Assembly: GCA_913056245.1 (NCBI GenBank)
Contig: CAJXME010000044.1
Span: 1-8,105 of the forward strand
Source: an uncultured Alphaproteobacteria bacterium
GTDB lineage: Bacteria; Pseudomonadota; Alphaproteobacteria; Puniceispirillales; UBA1172
DNA: 8,105 nucleotides
Reading direction: 5' to 3'
The position numbers and the translations under genes are program-made. The notes below the pieces were generated by a model, which was given only the letters and a program-made list of their open reading frames with translations, did not search any database and had not been told where the DNA came from. How positions within the stretch are numbered: position 1 is the stretch's first letter; each line of letters opens with the position of its first letter. Below are positions 6,069 to 8,105 of the stretch, piece by piece.

Positions 6069-6986
6069 ATGGCGGAAACACCCATCACCCCCATTGCCCA
6101 ACGCAGTGATTGGCTGGCCAAAGCCAATGTGCTGACCGAAGCGCTGCCTTATATGCGGCGTTATTCTGGGCATCGCATTCTGGTCAAATTTGGCGGCCAT
6201 GCCATGGGGGAAGCCGAAACCATCCGCTCTTTTGCCGAAGACATGGCCCTGCTCAATCAAGTCGGCGCCTGCCCGGTGGTGGTGCATGGCGGCGGCCCTC
6301 AGATTGGGGAGATGCTCAAAAAACTGAACATTCAGTCGGAATTCGTCAATGGCCTGCGCGTCACCGATGCCGATACCGTCTCTGTGGTTGAAATGGTGCT
6401 TTGCGGCGCGATCAACAAATCGCTTGTCGGCGCGTTGCAAATCGCTGGCGGTCGCGCGGTCGGCTTATCGGGCAAGGACGGCAACCTGATCACCGCCCGC
6501 AAATTGGGGCAAGCCAAAGGCGATAGCAATATTGAGAGCAATGTTGATCTCGGTTTTGTTGGTGAGCCTGACGCCATTGACTCCAGCGTTGTTGACGCGT
6601 TGATTGAGGCTGGCATGACGCCGGTGATCGCGCCGGTTGCGCCTTCCGCCGATGGCGCAACTTATAACATTAATGCTGACACCGCCGCCGGTGCTATTGG
6701 CGCCGCCTTGGGCGCCACCCGCTTGTTGATGCTGACCGATGTGTCTGGTGTCCTCAACAAAGACGGCGAACATATTCAGAAACTGACGATCAGCCAAGCC
6801 CGCGCCCTCATCAAAGATGGCACGATTCATGGCGGCATGATTCCAAAAGTCGAAACCTGCATTGACGCGGTCGAAGGCGGGGTGGAAGGCGCGGTGATCC
6901 TTGATGGCCGCGAGCGTCACGCCGTGCTGGTGGAATTATTCACCGAACATGGCATCGGCACCATCATCACCAAAGACCCAGCCTAG
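6069..6986 (+). CDS. argB: Acetylglutamate kinase
   Basis: ArgB phosphorylates N-acetyl-L-glutamate with ATP, the second step of arginine biosynthesis, in the cytoplasm. The 305 residues belong to the amino acid kinase fold. Visible motifs are VKFGGHAMG with Lys40 (39-47), HGGGPQIG (73-80) with the glycine-rich substrate loop, Arg97, GLSGKDG (132-138), NINAD (200-204, the Asn and Asp corresponding to E. coli N158 and D162), LTDVSG (222-227) and GGMIPK with Lys260 (255-260). An N-terminal helix of about 30 residues (around [13 protein letters not shown]) precedes the core. This is typical of hexameric, arginine-inhibited enzymes, so feedback control is inferred. AAGGAG lies 7 nt before the ATG. 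The HAD gene follows after 12 bp. Confidence 0.97.
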   Translation: MAETPITPIAQRSDWLAKANVLTEALPYMRRYSGHRILVKFGGHAMGEAETIRSFAEDMALLNQVGACPVVVHGGGPQIGEMLKKLNIQSEFVNGLRVTDADTVSVVEMVLCGAINKSLVGALQIAGGRAVGLSGKDGNLITARKLGQAKGDSNIESNVDLGFVGEPDAIDSSVVDALIEAGMTPVIAPVAPSADGATYNINADTAAGAIGAALGATRLLMLTDVSGVLNKDGEHIQKLTISQARALIKDGTIHGGMIPKVETCIDAVEGGVEGAVILDGRERHAVLVELFTEHGIGTIITKDPA

Positions 6987-6998
6987 AGGATAGAGCAG

Positions 6999-7688
6999 AT
7001 GCTGCGCCGCACCCCATCTTTTGATGCGGATCATTTTAACGGTTGGATTTTCGACCTCGACAACACCATCTACCCTGCCGAATCCGGTCTTTTTGATCAG
7101 GTCTCAACGCGCATGACCGCCTTTATTCAAGATCAGTTTAATCTTGATCGCGAGGGCGCATTCACCTTGCAAAAAGGGTTGTTCCATCGCTATGGCACAA
7201 CAGCGCGAGGGCTGATGGAAGAGCATCGCATGGACCCCCATGATTTTCTCACCTATGTCCATGATATTGATTTATCCAGCGTCACCCCTGACCGTGAATT
7301 GGATGACGCGCTGACACGCTTGCCGGGCAAAAAGGTCATTTTCACCAATGGCACCACCGCCCATGCCAGCCGAATTCTGAAAGCCTTTGGCATCGACCAT
7401 CATTTCGAATATTGCTATGACATCATCGAAGCCCAACATCGCCCTAAACCTGATCCGGTGATTTATGATGAATTGCTGGAACGAGCGGGGCTTGATGCCA
7501 AACGCGCGGTGATGATCGAAGACATGGCGGTGAATTTGAAACCTGCGGCGGATCGCGGCATCACCACCATCTGGCTTGACCATCGGCTCGATTGGGGTAA
7601 ACCTGAAATGGCCGCGCCTCATATTGATTACATTGCCCGTGATCTGAAAAGTTTTTTCAAATCATTGGCCAACCCATTGGACGAATAG
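6999..7688 (+). CDS. HAD phosphatase, pyrimidine 5'-nucleotidase type
   Basis: This is a cytoplasmic haloacid dehalogenase-superfamily hydrolase of 229 residues, with a helical cap between motifs I and II. Motif I is FDLDNTIYP (18-26), with nucleophile Asp19 and acid/base Asp21. Motif II is FTNGT (115-119), motif III is Lys150 in RPKPDP (148-153), and motif IV is MIEDM (172-176). The DNTIYP signature and overall pattern match the pyrimidine 5'-nucleotidase (Sdt1/YjjG-like) subfamily, so a UMP/CMP-like substrate is the first guess, but HAD specificity is hard to read from sequence. It sits 12 bp after argB and 12 bp before dapD, an arrangement common in alphaproteobacteria. A role in nucleotide clean-up or in the neighbouring amino-acid pathways is open. 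GAGGATAGAG precedes the ATG. Confidence 0.9.
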   Translation: MLRRTPSFDADHFNGWIFDLDNTIYPAESGLFDQVSTRMTAFIQDQFNLDREGAFTLQKGLFHRYGTTARGLMEEHRMDPHDFLTYVHDIDLSSVTPDRELDDALTRLPGKKVIFTNGTTAHASRILKAFGIDHHFEYCYDIIEAQHRPKPDPVIYDELLERAGLDAKRAVMIEDMAVNLKPAADRGITTIWLDHRLDWGKPEMAAPHIDYIARDLKSFFKSLANPLDE

Positions 7689-7700
7689 AAGGATGAAACC

Positions 7701-8105
7701 ATGACCATGACTGATCTTGAACAGACGATTGACGCCGCTTGGGATGACCGCGACAACGTTAATTTCAACACCACCGGCGCTGTCCGCGACGCGGTGATGG
7801 AAGCGCTCGACCTTTTGGATAGCGGCCAAGCGCGGGTGGCGGAACGTCAAGGCGTTGGCGATTGGAAGGTCAATCAATGGTTAAAGAAAGCCGTGTTGCT
7901 GTCCTTCCGCCTGCAAGACATGGTGACGATCCCCGGCGGCGGTGATTTCCCCGGCGTTGGGCAATCAGTCTGGTGGGATAAAGTGCCGTCTAAATTTTCC
8001 GGCTGGGATGAAGCGCGTTTCCGTGAGGCGGGCTTCCGCGCTGTGCCCGGCTGTGTGGTTCGCAAATCCGCTTATGTTGCCCCTGGCGTGGTGATTATGC
8101 CCGGC
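7701..8105 (+). CDS. dapD: Tetrahydrodipicolinate N-succinyltransferase, 5' part
   Basis: DapD transfers succinyl from succinyl-CoA to tetrahydrodipicolinate in the succinylase branch of diaminopimelate/lysine synthesis, feeding peptidoglycan and lysine. Only the first 135 codons are in the window; the frame stays open to the last base, while the family is usually about 270 to 285 residues. The helical N-terminal domain includes [18 protein letters not shown] (54-71) and WWDKVPSKF (91-99). The first coils of the left-handed beta-helix begin at [19 protein letters not shown] (113-131). AAGGA lies 7 nt before the ATG at 7701; a second ATG at 7707 is also in frame. It follows the HAD gene by 12 bp and is probably co-transcribed. 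Confidence 0.95.
   Translation, partial: MTMTDLEQTIDAAWDDRDNVNFNTTGAVRDAVMEALDLLDSGQARVAERQGVGDWKVNQWLKKAVLLSFRLQDMVTIPGGGDFPGVGQSVWWDKVPSKFSGWDEARFREAGFRAVPGCVVRKSAYVAPGVVIMPG

Noticed and set aside
6033..6440. 135-codon antisense frame over the start of argB, rich in His and Gly
   Set aside because: The composition is what the complement of the argB codons would give. There is no family resemblance or start signal.

Overview
The window reads as chromosomal core DNA of an alphaproteobacterium. It carries the conserved run rpmH–rnpA–yidD–yidC–engB(yihA)–argB–HAD phosphatase–dapD, and each of these proteins matches its family closely. An alphaproteobacterial host is further supported by a YidC core with Lys where E. 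coli has Arg366, by an Arg-sensitive-type N-acetylglutamate kinase, and by a perfect TTAA-N7-TTAA (CtrA-type) site in the one large intergenic region. Base composition is moderate, and the sequence alone does not let me name an order or genus.

Layout. Positions 1-74 hold tRNA-Arg(ACG) on the minus strand with its own promoter. Divergent from it is gpt (xanthine phosphoribosyltransferase, + strand). Converging on gpt with a 12-bp gap is a long minus-strand gene for a two-transmembrane sensor histidine kinase with no response regulator beside it. A 345-bp intergenic region (2248-2592) separates the kinase from rpmH. It holds an AT-rich kinase-side promoter region with the CtrA-type site and, nearer rpmH, a degenerate 12-bp tandem repeat array that runs into a near-consensus sigma-70 promoter.

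From there everything is on the + strand and closely packed. rpmH (ribosomal protein L34) and rnpA (RNase P protein) are followed by yidD, which overlaps rnpA by ATGA. Then come yidC, engB, argB, a pyrimidine-5'-nucleotidase-like HAD phosphatase and the 5' part of dapD, which runs off the window end.

Functionally the + strand block joins ribosome and tRNA maturation (L34, RnpA, EngB) with membrane protein insertion (YidD, YidC). It then passes to arginine biosynthesis (ArgB) and the lysine/diaminopimelate branch (DapD). I found no mobile element, CRISPR array, toxin-antitoxin or defence module. No coding gene here looks like a new system. The less ordinary observations are regulatory: the repeat array that contains the rpmH -35 box, the CtrA-type site in front of the orphan kinase, a tiny ORF that overlaps the kinase start, and several small inverted repeats at gene junctions.
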